64,000 nucleotides of DNA from Clostridia bacterium (lineage in GTDB: Bacteria; Bacillota; Clostridia; Lachnospirales; Lachnospiraceae): NCBI GenBank assembly GCA_910576205.1, contig CAJTHL010000012.1:62001-126000 (forward strand). The letters are read 5' to 3'. The notes beneath the pieces were generated by a model that was not told where the DNA came from, did not search any database, and saw only the letters and a list, made by a program, of their open reading frames with translations. A program made the position numbers and the translations under genes. This document shows positions 17,449-25,806 of this stretch, in pieces; the first letter of the stretch is position 1, and each line of letters begins with the position of its first letter.

Positions 17449-18084
17449 CTACTCCCCCAGAATCCGCAAAACCTCCTCTTTCACCAGCTCCGCCATCCTG
17501 GCATGTCCCTCCAGGGTATAGTGAATCCCGTCCTCCTGGCTCACCGCCACCCGGTCGCCGGGATTCAGATAGGCCGCCCCCATTTCCTCTGCCAGAGGCC
17601 TCAGATAGCCGTCCAGCTCCAGGCTCTTTTGATAGCCCTCCCCCATCATCCGCCGGAGATCTTTATTCCCCCTGTCCTTTATGGGAACCGGACAGATCAG
17701 AAGTATCCGGGGAGAACCAAAGTCGGGGCCGGACCGGGAATCAAGAATAGCTCTCATTAGGTTTCCCACCGACTGGCCCACGTCAAAGCTGCTGACGTGA
17801 AAACGCTCTTTTAAGTCGTTGGTGCCAAGCATCAGAACCACAAGGTCAATGGGACGATGACTTTCCAGGCAGGGAAGAAGATATGTCTTTCCGTTCTTAT
17901 GCTCCTCCACAGGGTCGTCCCACACCGTGGTTCTGCCTCCCAGCCCCTCCTCTATCACCCGGTATTCATCCCCAAGCGTTCTCTGAAGAATCCCTGTCCA
18001 GCGCTCCGGATAGAGATACCGGTTTCTAAGATCCGGCATCAGCCCGAAGGTGTTGGAATCTCCATAACACAAAACTGTTTTCAT
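17449..18084 (-). CDS. SGNH/GDSL-type esterase
   Basis: A 211-residue SGNH hydrolase without a signal peptide. Block I is CYGDSNTFG with the catalytic Ser at residue 10, block III is MLGTNDLK, and block V is DGIHYTLEGH with the catalytic Asp and His. The ATG at 18084 has GAGGTGG 5 bases upstream; the longer frame starting at 18108 does not. It is the last gene of the rhamnose transporter operon, 27 bases after the permease stop. Acetyl or acyl groups on imported rhamnose-containing sugars are a plausible substrate (inference from position); arylesterase-like relatives are also known. Confidence 0.85.
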   Translation of the reverse strand: MKTVLCYGDSNTFGLMPDLRNRYLYPERWTGILQRTLGDEYRVIEEGLGGRTTVWDDPVEEHKNGKTYLLPCLESHRPIDLVVLMLGTNDLKERFHVSSFDVGQSVGNLMRAILDSRSGPDFGSPRILLICPVPIKDRGNKDLRRMMGEGYQKSLELDGYLRPLAEEMGAAYLNPGDRVAVSQEDGIHYTLEGHARMAELVKEEVLRILGE

Positions 18085-18111
18085 TGCAGCCACCTCTTTA
18101 TACGCCATGCG

Positions 18112-19077
18112 CTATTTTTTCGCCTTTTTTACCCTCTGTATCTTCGTAATCCGGTCAATGCAGACTGCCAGAATCAGAACCATTCCCGTAAATACCTGCT
18201 GCCAGTATTCATTTACCTGCATAATGGTAAGGCCGTTAGACAAAAGCCCCACCACCAGGCAGCCGATAAGCACGCAGGAAATCTTTCCCTCCCCGCCGTT
18301 TAGGGACACGCCGCCCAGGACACAGGAGGTAATCACCTCCATTTCCATGCCCATGGCCGCGCCCGGCTGGCCGGAATTCACCCGGTAAAGCAGGACAATT
18401 CCGCCAATACCACAGGCAAAACCGCTTATAATATAAGTCGTAACCCGGTAAAGCCCTATAGGAATCCCCGCCAGACGGGCCGCCTCCGGATTTCCTCCCA
18501 GGGCGTAAAAATTTTTGCCCAGATATGTGGTCTCCAGAAACACCCATCCCAGCAGAAAACACACCAGCATAATAATCACCGGCACTGGAACCACGCCGAA
18601 AACCGTTCCTTTTCCAAGGAATTTAATATCCTCTGGCAGATCATAGATGGGAAGTCCTCCGGTAATGAGGTAGGCCGCCCCCCGGGCGCTTGTCATCATC
18701 CCCAGGGTGGCAATCATAGGCGGCAGTGTCAGAAACTGCACCAGAAGCCCGCATAAGGCTCCCAGAATCATGCTGGCGCAGATGCCAAGAAGAGCCGCCG
18801 GTATGGGAGGCATATGGAAATTCACCATAAGGCTTGCCGTAAGGGTTCCCGTCACTGCCAGAAGGGAGCCCACAGACAAATCCAGCCCGCCGCTTAGCAG
18901 CACAAAGGTGGAGCCCACCGCCACAATTCCCATAACGGAAATCTGGCGCAGGACATTCATAAGATTGTCCAGCCGCAAAAATGATTTCTGGGTGACGCTG
19001 AAGAATATCACCAGAAGGAGCAGCACGCCCGAAATGGCATATTGCCGCAGATTAATCTTCATTTTTGATTCTTTCAT
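18112..19077 (-). CDS. Sugar ABC transporter permease (RbsC/CUT2 type)
   Basis: Inner-membrane permease of 321 residues with about ten hydrophobic segments. The conserved CUT2 features are present: LLSGGLDLSVGSLLAVTG near residue 65 and the cytoplasmic EAA-like loop AARLAGIPIGLYRVTTY that contacts the ATPase. It follows the ATPase gene by 64 bases. With the binding protein and the divergent rhaI-rhaB genes sharing one operator, L-rhamnose or a rhamnoside is the best substrate prediction. Confidence 0.92.
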   Translation of the reverse strand: MKESKMKINLRQYAISGVLLLLVIFFSVTQKSFLRLDNLMNVLRQISVMGIVAVGSTFVLLSGGLDLSVGSLLAVTGTLTASLMVNFHMPPIPAALLGICASMILGALCGLLVQFLTLPPMIATLGMMTSARGAAYLITGGLPIYDLPEDIKFLGKGTVFGVVPVPVIIMLVCFLLGWVFLETTYLGKNFYALGGNPEAARLAGIPIGLYRVTTYIISGFACGIGGIVLLYRVNSGQPGAAMGMEMEVITSCVLGGVSLNGGEGKISCVLIGCLVVGLLSNGLTIMQVNEYWQQVFTGMVLILAVCIDRITKIQRVKKAKK

Positions 19078-19141
19078 ACATACTTCTTCCTTTCCGGCCC
19101 GTCAAAACAGTTTTTTGCTTCTGACCACAGCCGATATTCTT

Positions 19142-20635
19142 TCAGGACGCCCCCAGGTTTCCCGAAGCAAACTGCATAATGCGCTCCTGAGTGGCCTCCT
19201 CCCTGTCAAGTGTGGCGGCCAGTCTCCCCTCGTGCATAACCAGAATCCGGTCGGACATGCCCAGGATCTCCGGCAGCTCAGAAGAGATCATAACAATGGC
19301 CTTCCCCTGGGATACCAGCCGGTTCATAAGCTGATAAATCTCATGCTTTGCCCCCACGTCAATACCGCGGGTGGGCTCGTCAAAGAAAATCAGCCTGGGA
19401 GACGCCGCCAGAAATTTTCCGATAACCACCTTCTGCTGGTTCCCTCCGGAAAGGTTTACCACTTTTACGGCCGGAGAGGGCGTCTTGATACGAAGCTGCC
19501 CTATGTAATCCGCAGCCAGTCTGGTACACTGGGCCTTCTTTAAAAATATCCACCTGGAAAGCTTCTTTACCGTGGACATCATCAGATTATCGGCAATGCT
19601 CATTCCCAGAACAAGTCCCTGCTCCTTTCTGCTCTCCGGCAGAAGCGCCACCCCCTGGGCAATAGAGCGGGCCGGCGTCTTAAGAGACACCGCTTTTCCG
19701 CACAACAGGATTTCCCCGGAGGTAAGGGGATCCGCCCCGTAAATAGCCCGCACAAGCTCTGTGCGCCCGGCTCCTATAAGTCCCGACAGGCCCACAATCT
19801 CCCCGGCCCTTACGGAAAAGCTCACGTTTTTAATAAAATTTCCCGCACAGAGGTTTTGTACCTCCAGAATCGTTTCCCCGATTCTGGCCTCCCTGGCGGG
19901 GTACTGCTCATCAATGCTCCGCCCCACCATTAGGGAAATAAGCTCCGGGGCGTTTGTCTGCCCTATCGGCAGGGTCCGGATATATTTTCCGTCTCTTAAA
20001 ACCGTTACCCGGTCCGCAATCTGAAAAATCTCCTCCATGCGGTGGGAGATAAAGATAATCGTAACCCCCTTTTCCCGCAGCTTTCTCACCAGCCGGAACA
20101 GGCTGTCCACCTCCGCGTTAGTGAGGGGCGCCGTGGGCTCGTCCATAACAAGCACGCGTACGTCGCCCGCCAGGGCCTTGGAGATCTCCACGATCTGTTG
20201 ATAGGCTACGGAAAGCTGTTTCACGGGTACAGAGGGATCAATCTCCACGTCCAGCTCCCCCAGCACCTCCCGGGCCTTCTCTGTCATGGTTTTTTTATTA
20301 AGAAAAATACCGTTCCGGCGCTCCTTCCCCAGAAACATGTTTTCCGCCACCGTAAGGGTAGGAACCAGGGTAAACTCCTGGTAAATGACACCGATTCCCA
20401 TTTTCACCGACAAGGCAGGCGTAATGTTTTCCAGGGGTTCTCCCTCCATGGAAATGCTTCCCTCATCCGGCGCAACAGCTCCGGCCAGGATCTTGATAAG
20501 CGTGCTCTTCCCCGCCCCGTTCTCCCCCAGCAGCGCATGCACCTCTCCCTGTTCAAAGGATACGGTCACATTGTTAAGGGCTGTCACGCCAGGGTAGCGT
20601 TTTGTAATATGATCTAATTTGAGAAGTGGAGACAA
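19142..20635 (-). CDS. Sugar ABC transporter ATPase with two ATP-binding domains (RbsA type)
   Basis: Energises import. The 497 residues contain two ATP-binding cassettes. The first has Walker A GENGAGKST at residues 38-46, signature LSVAYQQIVEISKAL and Walker B VLVMDEPT. The second has a degenerate Walker A (GLIGAGRTELVRAI), as is usual in the RbsA/XylG family, and signature LSGGNQQK. The start codon is TTG at 20635, fixed by AGGAGGT 5 bases upstream and by the protein's normal N-terminus. It lies between the binding-protein and permease genes in the rhamnose import operon. Confidence 0.93.
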   Translation of the reverse strand: MSPLLKLDHITKRYPGVTALNNVTVSFEQGEVHALLGENGAGKSTLIKILAGAVAPDEGSISMEGEPLENITPALSVKMGIGVIYQEFTLVPTLTVAENMFLGKERRNGIFLNKKTMTEKAREVLGELDVEIDPSVPVKQLSVAYQQIVEISKALAGDVRVLVMDEPTAPLTNAEVDSLFRLVRKLREKGVTIIFISHRMEEIFQIADRVTVLRDGKYIRTLPIGQTNAPELISLMVGRSIDEQYPAREARIGETILEVQNLCAGNFIKNVSFSVRAGEIVGLSGLIGAGRTELVRAIYGADPLTSGEILLCGKAVSLKTPARSIAQGVALLPESRKEQGLVLGMSIADNLMMSTVKKLSRWIFLKKAQCTRLAADYIGQLRIKTPSPAVKVVNLSGGNQQKVVIGKFLAASPRLIFFDEPTRGIDVGAKHEIYQLMNRLVSQGKAIVMISSELPEILGMSDRILVMHEGRLAATLDREEATQERIMQFASGNLGAS

Positions 20636-20709
20636 TTTGCACCTCCTGCTGCTTTTTCTATGGCAGATACCCTTCCGCTACTGCGGAGGGTATCTGCGCT
20701 CTCATGCTT

Positions 20710-21732
20710 TTATTTGTTGAAATCTTTTACATTATCCGCGGTAACTGCCACAAGCTCCGCGTAATATTCCTTCTCAACCTCTTCCCCGTTTATAAGGCCA
20801 ATGCAGTCCTCCACGCACTTTCTGCCCATGGCTTCCGGATTCTGGGAAACGGTAATGCGGTAGATGCCCCCTTCCGCCACCTTGGCGATACCCTCATCCG
20901 TAGCGTCAATGCCGCCAATCAGAATATCCTCTCCGGTTTTTCCTGCGTCCATAAAAGCTTCGTATGCCCCCAGAGCGCCGGCATCATTGATTCCGAGAAG
21001 CACCTGTAAATCCGGATAGGTGGTGAGAAAGGTTTCCGCCGCGGCCATGCCTGCAGAAGTCTCCCCGGCTGTCTCTGTAGCCACAAATTCCACATTGTCC
21101 ACCACAGAATTTACACCGTCTATAATGCCCTCTTTCCTGGCGATTACCGTGGGAGCAATATCATAGTTCAGCGTGGCCGCCACCACTTTTTCCTGGTCGC
21201 CTAAGTTTTCCTTAATCCATTCTCCGGCCGCCACTCCCAGGCAGAATCCCAGATCATGCTCCTCTGCGCCCACATAGGCGTCAAACTCCGCAGGCATAAT
21301 AGTGTGACACACCACATAGATGCCCTTTGACCGCGCCTCCTGGATCTGTGGAAGTACCGCCTCCCCGTCCTGGGGCGTGATAATTATGGCGTTTACGCCC
21401 ATAGCAATGAAATCCTCCATGGCCTTAATCTGTCCCTCGCTTGTTCCGTGGGAATCAGAGAATACCAGTTCCACGCCCTCCTCCTTACAGGCCGCCTCAA
21501 TGGACTCCTTAAAAGCTACAAAGAAGGGGTTATCAAGATCCAGGAAGGTAAGACCGATTCTGATTCCCTCCGAAGTGCCGGAAGGCTCCTTTGCTTCCGG
21601 CGTTTCCTCTGTCTCCCCGGACTTGGCCGGCTCCTCCGGGGCTGGGGCTGTTGTGTCCTTCGAAGATGAGCAGCCGGTTATTGAAAATGCCAGTGTGACT
21701 GTCAGTGCCATTGCCAATATTCTTTTTTTCAT
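20710..21732 (-). CDS. Sugar-binding lipoprotein of the rhamnose ABC importer
   Basis: Periplasmic-binding-protein type 1 lipoprotein of 340 residues, anchored through Cys21 (SITGCSSS). A Pro/Glu-rich linker follows, then the sugar-binding domain (GLTFLDLDNPFFVAFKESIE, DGEAVLPQIQEA, GINDAGALGAYEAF). It is the first gene of the minus-strand transport operon, with a leader of about 225 bases that includes an operator. Its fold matches ribose/rhamnose-type CUT2 binders. Rhamnose is inferred from the divergent rhaI-rhaB genes and the shared operator; the binding site itself was not examined. Confidence 0.9.
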   Translation of the reverse strand: MKKRILAMALTVTLAFSITGCSSSKDTTAPAPEEPAKSGETEETPEAKEPSGTSEGIRIGLTFLDLDNPFFVAFKESIEAACKEEGVELVFSDSHGTSEGQIKAMEDFIAMGVNAIIITPQDGEAVLPQIQEARSKGIYVVCHTIMPAEFDAYVGAEEHDLGFCLGVAAGEWIKENLGDQEKVVAATLNYDIAPTVIARKEGIIDGVNSVVDNVEFVATETAGETSAGMAAAETFLTTYPDLQVLLGINDAGALGAYEAFMDAGKTGEDILIGGIDATDEGIAKVAEGGIYRITVSQNPEAMGRKCVEDCIGLINGEEVEKEYYAELVAVTADNVKDFNK

Positions 21733-21875
21733 ATTCCTCGTCCTCCTGTTTTAAGCTCCGCATTTGCTGTTTAAAGCTACTTACCGCGTCCCATAGAGCA
21801 GACGTCGCCTCCCGTTCCATCCCTGGCCATTTTGTCCGTCTGAAATCTTTCTTCCCCTATTTTCCGCCACATTAT

Positions 21876-21887
21876 GGTATCGTTCCC
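21876..21887. promoter_or_regulatory. Rhamnose LacI operator, site 1
   Basis: GGTATCGTTCCC with the central CG typical of LacI-family sites. It lies about 70 bases downstream of the predicted start of the transporter transcript. The same 12-mer recurs at 23314-23325 and an inverted variant at 22072-22083. Confidence 0.75.
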
Positions 21888-21964
21888 TTTTTTGGCGATA
21901 GAGAAAACAAAAGCGCCTCTTTCTTTTCTGGTTCCCTGCATTTTTTTGCCTGCCAGTTATCTTT

Positions 21965-21993
21965 TTTATACAGTAAACTCCCCATAATGTCAA
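21965..21993 (-). promoter_or_regulatory. Promoter of the rhamnose transporter operon
   Basis: Minus-strand TTGACA (21988-21993), 17-base spacer, TATAAA (21965-21970). Confidence 0.7.
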
Positions 21994-22071
21994 TTAAATT
22001 TTTGATTTATTTCCTAAATTTGTGCATTTTTACTATTTTCTGTGTTTCATTTTTCACCACTTCTCACAAAA

Positions 22072-22083
22072 GGGAACGTTACC
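22072..22083. promoter_or_regulatory. Rhamnose LacI operator, site 2
   Basis: GGGAACGTTACC, the reverse-complement form of the operator with one base changed, about 100 bases upstream of the regulator's start codon. Its centre is 196 bases from that of site 1. Confidence 0.7.
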
Positions 22084-22185
22084 AAATACATCCCGGCGGA
22101 TTCATTGACGAATCACGACGCCAATGCTATACTAACCCTATCAGACAAAGAAAAACGCACATTGCTGCGGGAAAGCAGGCGCAAC

Positions 22186-23202
22186 TTGGTTACTATATAT
22201 GATGTCGCGAAAAAGGCCGGGGTCAGCAAAAGCACCGTGTCCCGGGTTATCACCAACACGGGAAGCATTAAGGATTCCACCCGCGCCCGGGTGGAGGACG
22301 CCATGCGGGAACTGAATTATGTCCCCAGCTATCTGGCCCAGGGAATCCGGACCGGCAGGACAAAGACCATCGCATTTCTGGTGGAGGACAACACCAACCT
22401 CTACTACAACGAAGTGCTCCACATTATCACCGGCATCGCCGCGGAACACGACTATATGGTATTTCTCATAAACGGCAACAACAATCAGATTCACGCCCGC
22501 AAATACGCCTCCTGGCTGAAGCAGCGGCAGATTGACGGCGTTATCTGCTGTTTTTACCAGGACACGATTCTGACCGACGAGCTCTACCGCATGTCCCAGA
22601 GCCTGCCTGTGGTCTTTCTGGACAATCCAAAACCCCTGGACAACCGCCCCAACATCTCCTGCATAGGCTCAAACGGACTGGATGATATTGCGGAAATCGT
22701 CCGCTTTCTCTATGAAACCGGTTCCAGGCGCATTGCCTTTGTGGGCATCAACGGCATCCGGAACGTCACCTACCGCTATCTGGGTTACCGGGCCAGCATG
22801 ACTGCCTGCGGCTGTGAGCTGGACGACCGGCTGATCTTTATAGAGGACCGGAACCCTGCGGAAGAATCTTATTTTTCCCTGGGCCAGCGGGCGGCCCGGG
22901 CGCTTATGGCCCAGGAGAATCCGCCGGATACCATCATTGCGTCCACGGATATGCTGGCTATCGGAGCTCTCCAGTATCTTAGGGAAAACGGCTGGGCCGT
23001 GCCGGAGCAGGTGCGTCTCACAGGCTACGACAATCTGATCTTAAGCACCATGTGCAAGCCCAGGCTCTCCACGGTAAACCAGCCCATCGAAAAGATCGCC
23101 AAGGAGGCCATGCGGGTACTTATGGAGAAAATCCAGAACAGCAGCAGCTACAACCACTCCACCCTTTTCAAGTCTGAATTTATCCAAAGGGAAACCACCT
23201 AG
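22186..23202 (+). CDS. LacI-family regulator of the rhamnose locus
   Basis: 338-residue LacI-type regulator. The helix-turn-helix VTIYDVAKKAGVSKSTVSRV begins at residue 2, and the effector domain ends with IASTDMLAIGALQYL and LTGYDN. The start is taken as TTG at 22186 because LacI proteins begin a few residues before this motif; AGG lies 6 bases upstream. The alternative ATG at 22042 would add 48 residues that read straight through an operator and look non-coding. The gene diverges from the transporter operon and ends at a terminator just before rhaI. Three copies of one operator suggest control of itself, transport and catabolism. Confidence 0.87.
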   Translation: MVTIYDVAKKAGVSKSTVSRVITNTGSIKDSTRARVEDAMRELNYVPSYLAQGIRTGRTKTIAFLVEDNTNLYYNEVLHIITGIAAEHDYMVFLINGNNNQIHARKYASWLKQRQIDGVICCFYQDTILTDELYRMSQSLPVVFLDNPKPLDNRPNISCIGSNGLDDIAEIVRFLYETGSRRIAFVGINGIRNVTYRYLGYRASMTACGCELDDRLIFIEDRNPAEESYFSLGQRAARALMAQENPPDTIIASTDMLAIGALQYLRENGWAVPEQVRLTGYDNLILSTMCKPRLSTVNQPIEKIAKEAMRVLMEKIQNSSSYNHSTLFKSEFIQRETT

Positions 23203-23261
23203 GCAGGCTCTTCCCCGGTAAAGCACCGGCAGCTTTTAACAAAAACACCTGACATTTCCAT

Positions 23262-23296
23262 AAAAACCACGCCATCTCTTGACGGCCGTGGTTTTT
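23262..23296 (+). terminator. Terminator of the rhamnose lacI gene
   Basis: A 10-base-pair stem (23262-23271 with 23287-23296) with a 15-base loop and terminal T-run. The -35 box of the rhaI promoter lies in its loop. Confidence 0.75.
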
Positions 23297-23307
23297 TATG
23301 TTATGTT
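23279..23307 (+). promoter_or_regulatory. Promoter of rhaI, nested in the lacI terminator
   Basis: TTGACG (23279-23284), 17-base spacer, TATGTT (23302-23307). Operator site 3 begins five bases further on. Confidence 0.5.
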
Positions 23308-23311
23308 GATA

Positions 23312-23327
23312 TTGGTATCGTTCCCAA
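23312..23327. promoter_or_regulatory. Rhamnose LacI operator, site 3
   Basis: TTGGTATCGTTCCCAA, the best palindrome of the three, lying on the expected transcription start of rhaI. Confidence 0.8.
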
Positions 23328-23380
23328 TTATCAGACAGTCTGCCTCACTGTCAATCCGATTGGGAAAGGAATTTCAGAAT

Positions 23381-24613
23381 ATGAAACAGCTTCAAGAGCG
23401 ATATTCTCTTCTCTGCGAGCAGCTTGAACAGCGGGGAATTTCCGTAGACACTGTAAAAGAAAAGCTGAAATCGCAGGTCATTGAGCTGCCCTCCTGGGCA
23501 GTGGGCAACTCCGGCACCCGTTACGGCACATTCTCGGACAAGGGGGCGGCGGTCACCGTCTGGGACCGTATTGACGACTGCGCGGAGATCCAGCGCTGTC
23601 TTGGCGTCACCCCCCGCATGGCAACCCATGTGTGCTGGGATAAAACGGAGGACGGCAACTATATTCCCGTAAAACAATACGCGGAGGAAAAGGGCCTTAT
23701 GCTTGGCACTCTTCATCCCAATACCTTCAGCGGTCAGGAATTCCGCTACGGCTCCCTGTGTTCTCCCATCCAGGAAGTGCGCCGCCAGACTATGGAGCAT
23801 TTTGAGGACTGCGTGCGCATTTGCAGGGAGCTGGAATGCACTACCATCGGCATGTGGGTGGCGGACGGCACCAATTATCCCGGCCAGGATCATCTCAGGG
23901 AGCGCAAGCACCGCCTCTACGAGGGGTTGAAGCATCTGTACGACGCCATGGATCCCTCCATGACGCTGCTTCTGGAGTACAAGCCCTTTGAGCCCTTCTA
24001 CTACACCACCGACGTCAGCGACTGGGGCATTTCCCATCTTATGTGTACAAAGCTTGGGGAACATGCAAAGGTGCTGGTAGATCTGGGCCATCATCTTCAC
24101 GGCGTCAATGTGGAGCATATTATCGCCACTCTCCTGGACGAGGGAAAGCTTGGCGGCTTCCACTTTAACAACCACAAGTACGCGGACGACGATCTGATTC
24201 TGGGTACTGTAAATCCCATGGAAATCTACATGATTTTCAAGGAAATCGTGGACGCGGATCTGGAAGGGATTCCCACGGATATCACCTATATGCTGGATCA
24301 GTCCCACAACATCGAAAACAGTATCCAGGGCATTATCTACTCTGTCATGAATATCCAGACTGCCTATGCCAGGGCCCTTATCATCGACCGGGCCGCCCTA
24401 AAGGAGTCCCAGGCGGAAAACGACACCATCTTAAGCAACAAGCTGCTGATGGAGGCATTTGAGACAGATGTGCAGCCCCTTATCGAACAGGTGCGCCTGG
24501 AGCTGGGCCTAAGTCACACCAATCCCCTCCTCAACTATCGCGCAGGCGGCTATCAAGCCCGCATTGAAGCCTCCCGAGGAGCCGGCGCGCTGACCCTTGG
24601 GGGCGGATGTTAA
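23381..24613 (+). CDS. rhaI: L-rhamnose isomerase (RhaI type)
   Basis: Converts L-rhamnose to L-rhamnulose. The 410-residue protein resembles the Pseudomonas-type RhaI TIM-barrel isomerase rather than E. coli RhaA. Metal-binding segments are recognisable: LLLEYKPFEP (Glu), VLVDLGHH (Asp, His), GFHFNNHKYADDDL (His, Asp). The ATG at 23381 is preceded by AAAGGA; a 34-residue upstream extension would run through operator site 3 and is rejected. It heads the rhaI-URO-D-rhaB run. Confidence 0.9.
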   Translation: MKQLQERYSLLCEQLEQRGISVDTVKEKLKSQVIELPSWAVGNSGTRYGTFSDKGAAVTVWDRIDDCAEIQRCLGVTPRMATHVCWDKTEDGNYIPVKQYAEEKGLMLGTLHPNTFSGQEFRYGSLCSPIQEVRRQTMEHFEDCVRICRELECTTIGMWVADGTNYPGQDHLRERKHRLYEGLKHLYDAMDPSMTLLLEYKPFEPFYYTTDVSDWGISHLMCTKLGEHAKVLVDLGHHLHGVNVEHIIATLLDEGKLGGFHFNNHKYADDDLILGTVNPMEIYMIFKEIVDADLEGIPTDITYMLDQSHNIENSIQGIIYSVMNIQTAYARALIIDRAALKESQAENDTILSNKLLMEAFETDVQPLIEQVRLELGLSHTNPLLNYRAGGYQARIEASRGAGALTLGGGC

Positions 24614-24740
24614 AAAACAGCATCTGCCCGGACAGTCCCTGGAAGGATTTAAAGACGCGGTTATTACGGCTGGAAATTCTTCCGGTACAAAGGGGTCTGG
24701 CAGGGCCGGTGCGAAAGACAGAACGGAGGTATGTACTTCA

Positions 24741-25805
24741 ATGACTGGAAAAGAAAGACTTCTGGCCGCCCTCAACCGCCAGGTTCCCGACCACGTTCCC
24801 ACTATGGAGTGGGTAGTGGCCTCCAATGTGATGGAGGCCATGTACGGCACCCGGGACGCGAATCTATTTGCCGGGCTTGCGGGGCTTGACGGGCTGGCCG
24901 TTTCCCTGGATTACAAAAACGAAGTCCTGGAAACAGGCAACGGAGGCGACGTGATACGAAACGAGTGGGGTATTATCTGCAAGGTACACGAGGAATACCC
25001 CGTCCCCATCCGGTATCCCATTGAGGAATCCGAAGATCTGGAAGATTTCACCGTTCCGGACCCGGACGCGGACTACCACTACGACAAGATTAAGCTGGCG
25101 CTAAAGACCCTTGGAGACCAGAAGCTTATTGTAGGGCGGGTGCGGGACGTGGTTTCCCAGCCCCGGGATCTCCTGGGCTTCGAAAACTACCTGGCTGCTT
25201 TCTACACAGACGAGGAACTGCTCCACCGTCTGATGCAGATTAGTCTGGATTTTTCCTGCCGGGTTTGTGAAAATCTTCACGATCTTGGCGTGGAAGCCAT
25301 TGTAGTGGGGGACGACATTGCCAACAACAATAATATGCTTATGAGCCCGGATATGTTCCGCCGGATGATTCTGCCCTATTTCACAAAGCTTGTCAGACAT
25401 GCAAAATCCATGGGCATGAAGGTCATCAAGCACAGCGACGGTAATCTGAACGCAGTGGTGGAAGATCTCATCAATTCCGGCATCGACTGCCTGGATCCCA
25501 TTGACAGAAGAGGCAGCATGGATCTCAAGGCCTTAAAGCAGGCTTACGGACACCGGATTGCCTTTAAGGGAAATGTGGACTGTGTCTCCACCCTGGTGGA
25601 CCAGCCCCTGTCCGCCGTGCGCCGGGAAGTGGCCCAATGTCTGCTGGAGGGCGGCCGGGACGGAGGTCTTATTATCTCCTCCTCCAACTCCATCCATGCA
25701 GGCGTAAATCCCGAAAACTGGAAATATTTTCTGGAAGTACGAAGGGAGCTGGGGCAGTACCCCCTGAACCTGGAGCTTCTTGAGCGCATTGCGCAGGGAG
25801 GTTAG
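24741..25805 (+). CDS. URO-D-fold protein without zinc cysteines (copy C)
   Basis: A 354-residue member of the uroporphyrinogen decarboxylase superfamily (MTGKERLLAALNRQVPDHVP at the start, LMQISLDFSCRVCENLHD, SPDMFRRMILPYFTKLV). Unlike copies A and B it has HSD near residue 230 and SSSNS near residue 313 where those have HxC and Cys. It therefore lacks the zinc triad and should not work as an MtaA-type methyltransferase. It lies between rhaI and rhaB, one base from the rhaB start. The start is ATG at 24741, 11 bases after GGAGGT. A role in rhamnose-derived sugars is likely from position; the reaction is unknown. Confidence 0.82.
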   Translation: MTGKERLLAALNRQVPDHVPTMEWVVASNVMEAMYGTRDANLFAGLAGLDGLAVSLDYKNEVLETGNGGDVIRNEWGIICKVHEEYPVPIRYPIEESEDLEDFTVPDPDADYHYDKIKLALKTLGDQKLIVGRVRDVVSQPRDLLGFENYLAAFYTDEELLHRLMQISLDFSCRVCENLHDLGVEAIVVGDDIANNNNMLMSPDMFRRMILPYFTKLVRHAKSMGMKVIKHSDGNLNAVVEDLINSGIDCLDPIDRRGSMDLKALKQAYGHRIAFKGNVDCVSTLVDQPLSAVRREVAQCLLEGGRDGGLIISSSNSIHAGVNPENWKYFLEVRRELGQYPLNLELLERIAQGG

Positions 25806-25806
25806 C

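Larger units (their letters stand above)
21733..22185. other. Divergent control region of the rhamnose locus
   Basis: A 453-base stretch without a supported gene. It holds the transporter promoter and two copies of the GGTATCGTTCCC operator, one on each side. Open frames here read only as N-terminal extensions of the regulator or as shadows. Confidence 0.7.

Noticed and set aside
22042..22185. N-terminal extension of the rhamnose LacI regulator
   Set aside because: The extra 48 residues would start before operator site 2 and precede the normal LacI helix-turn-helix start.
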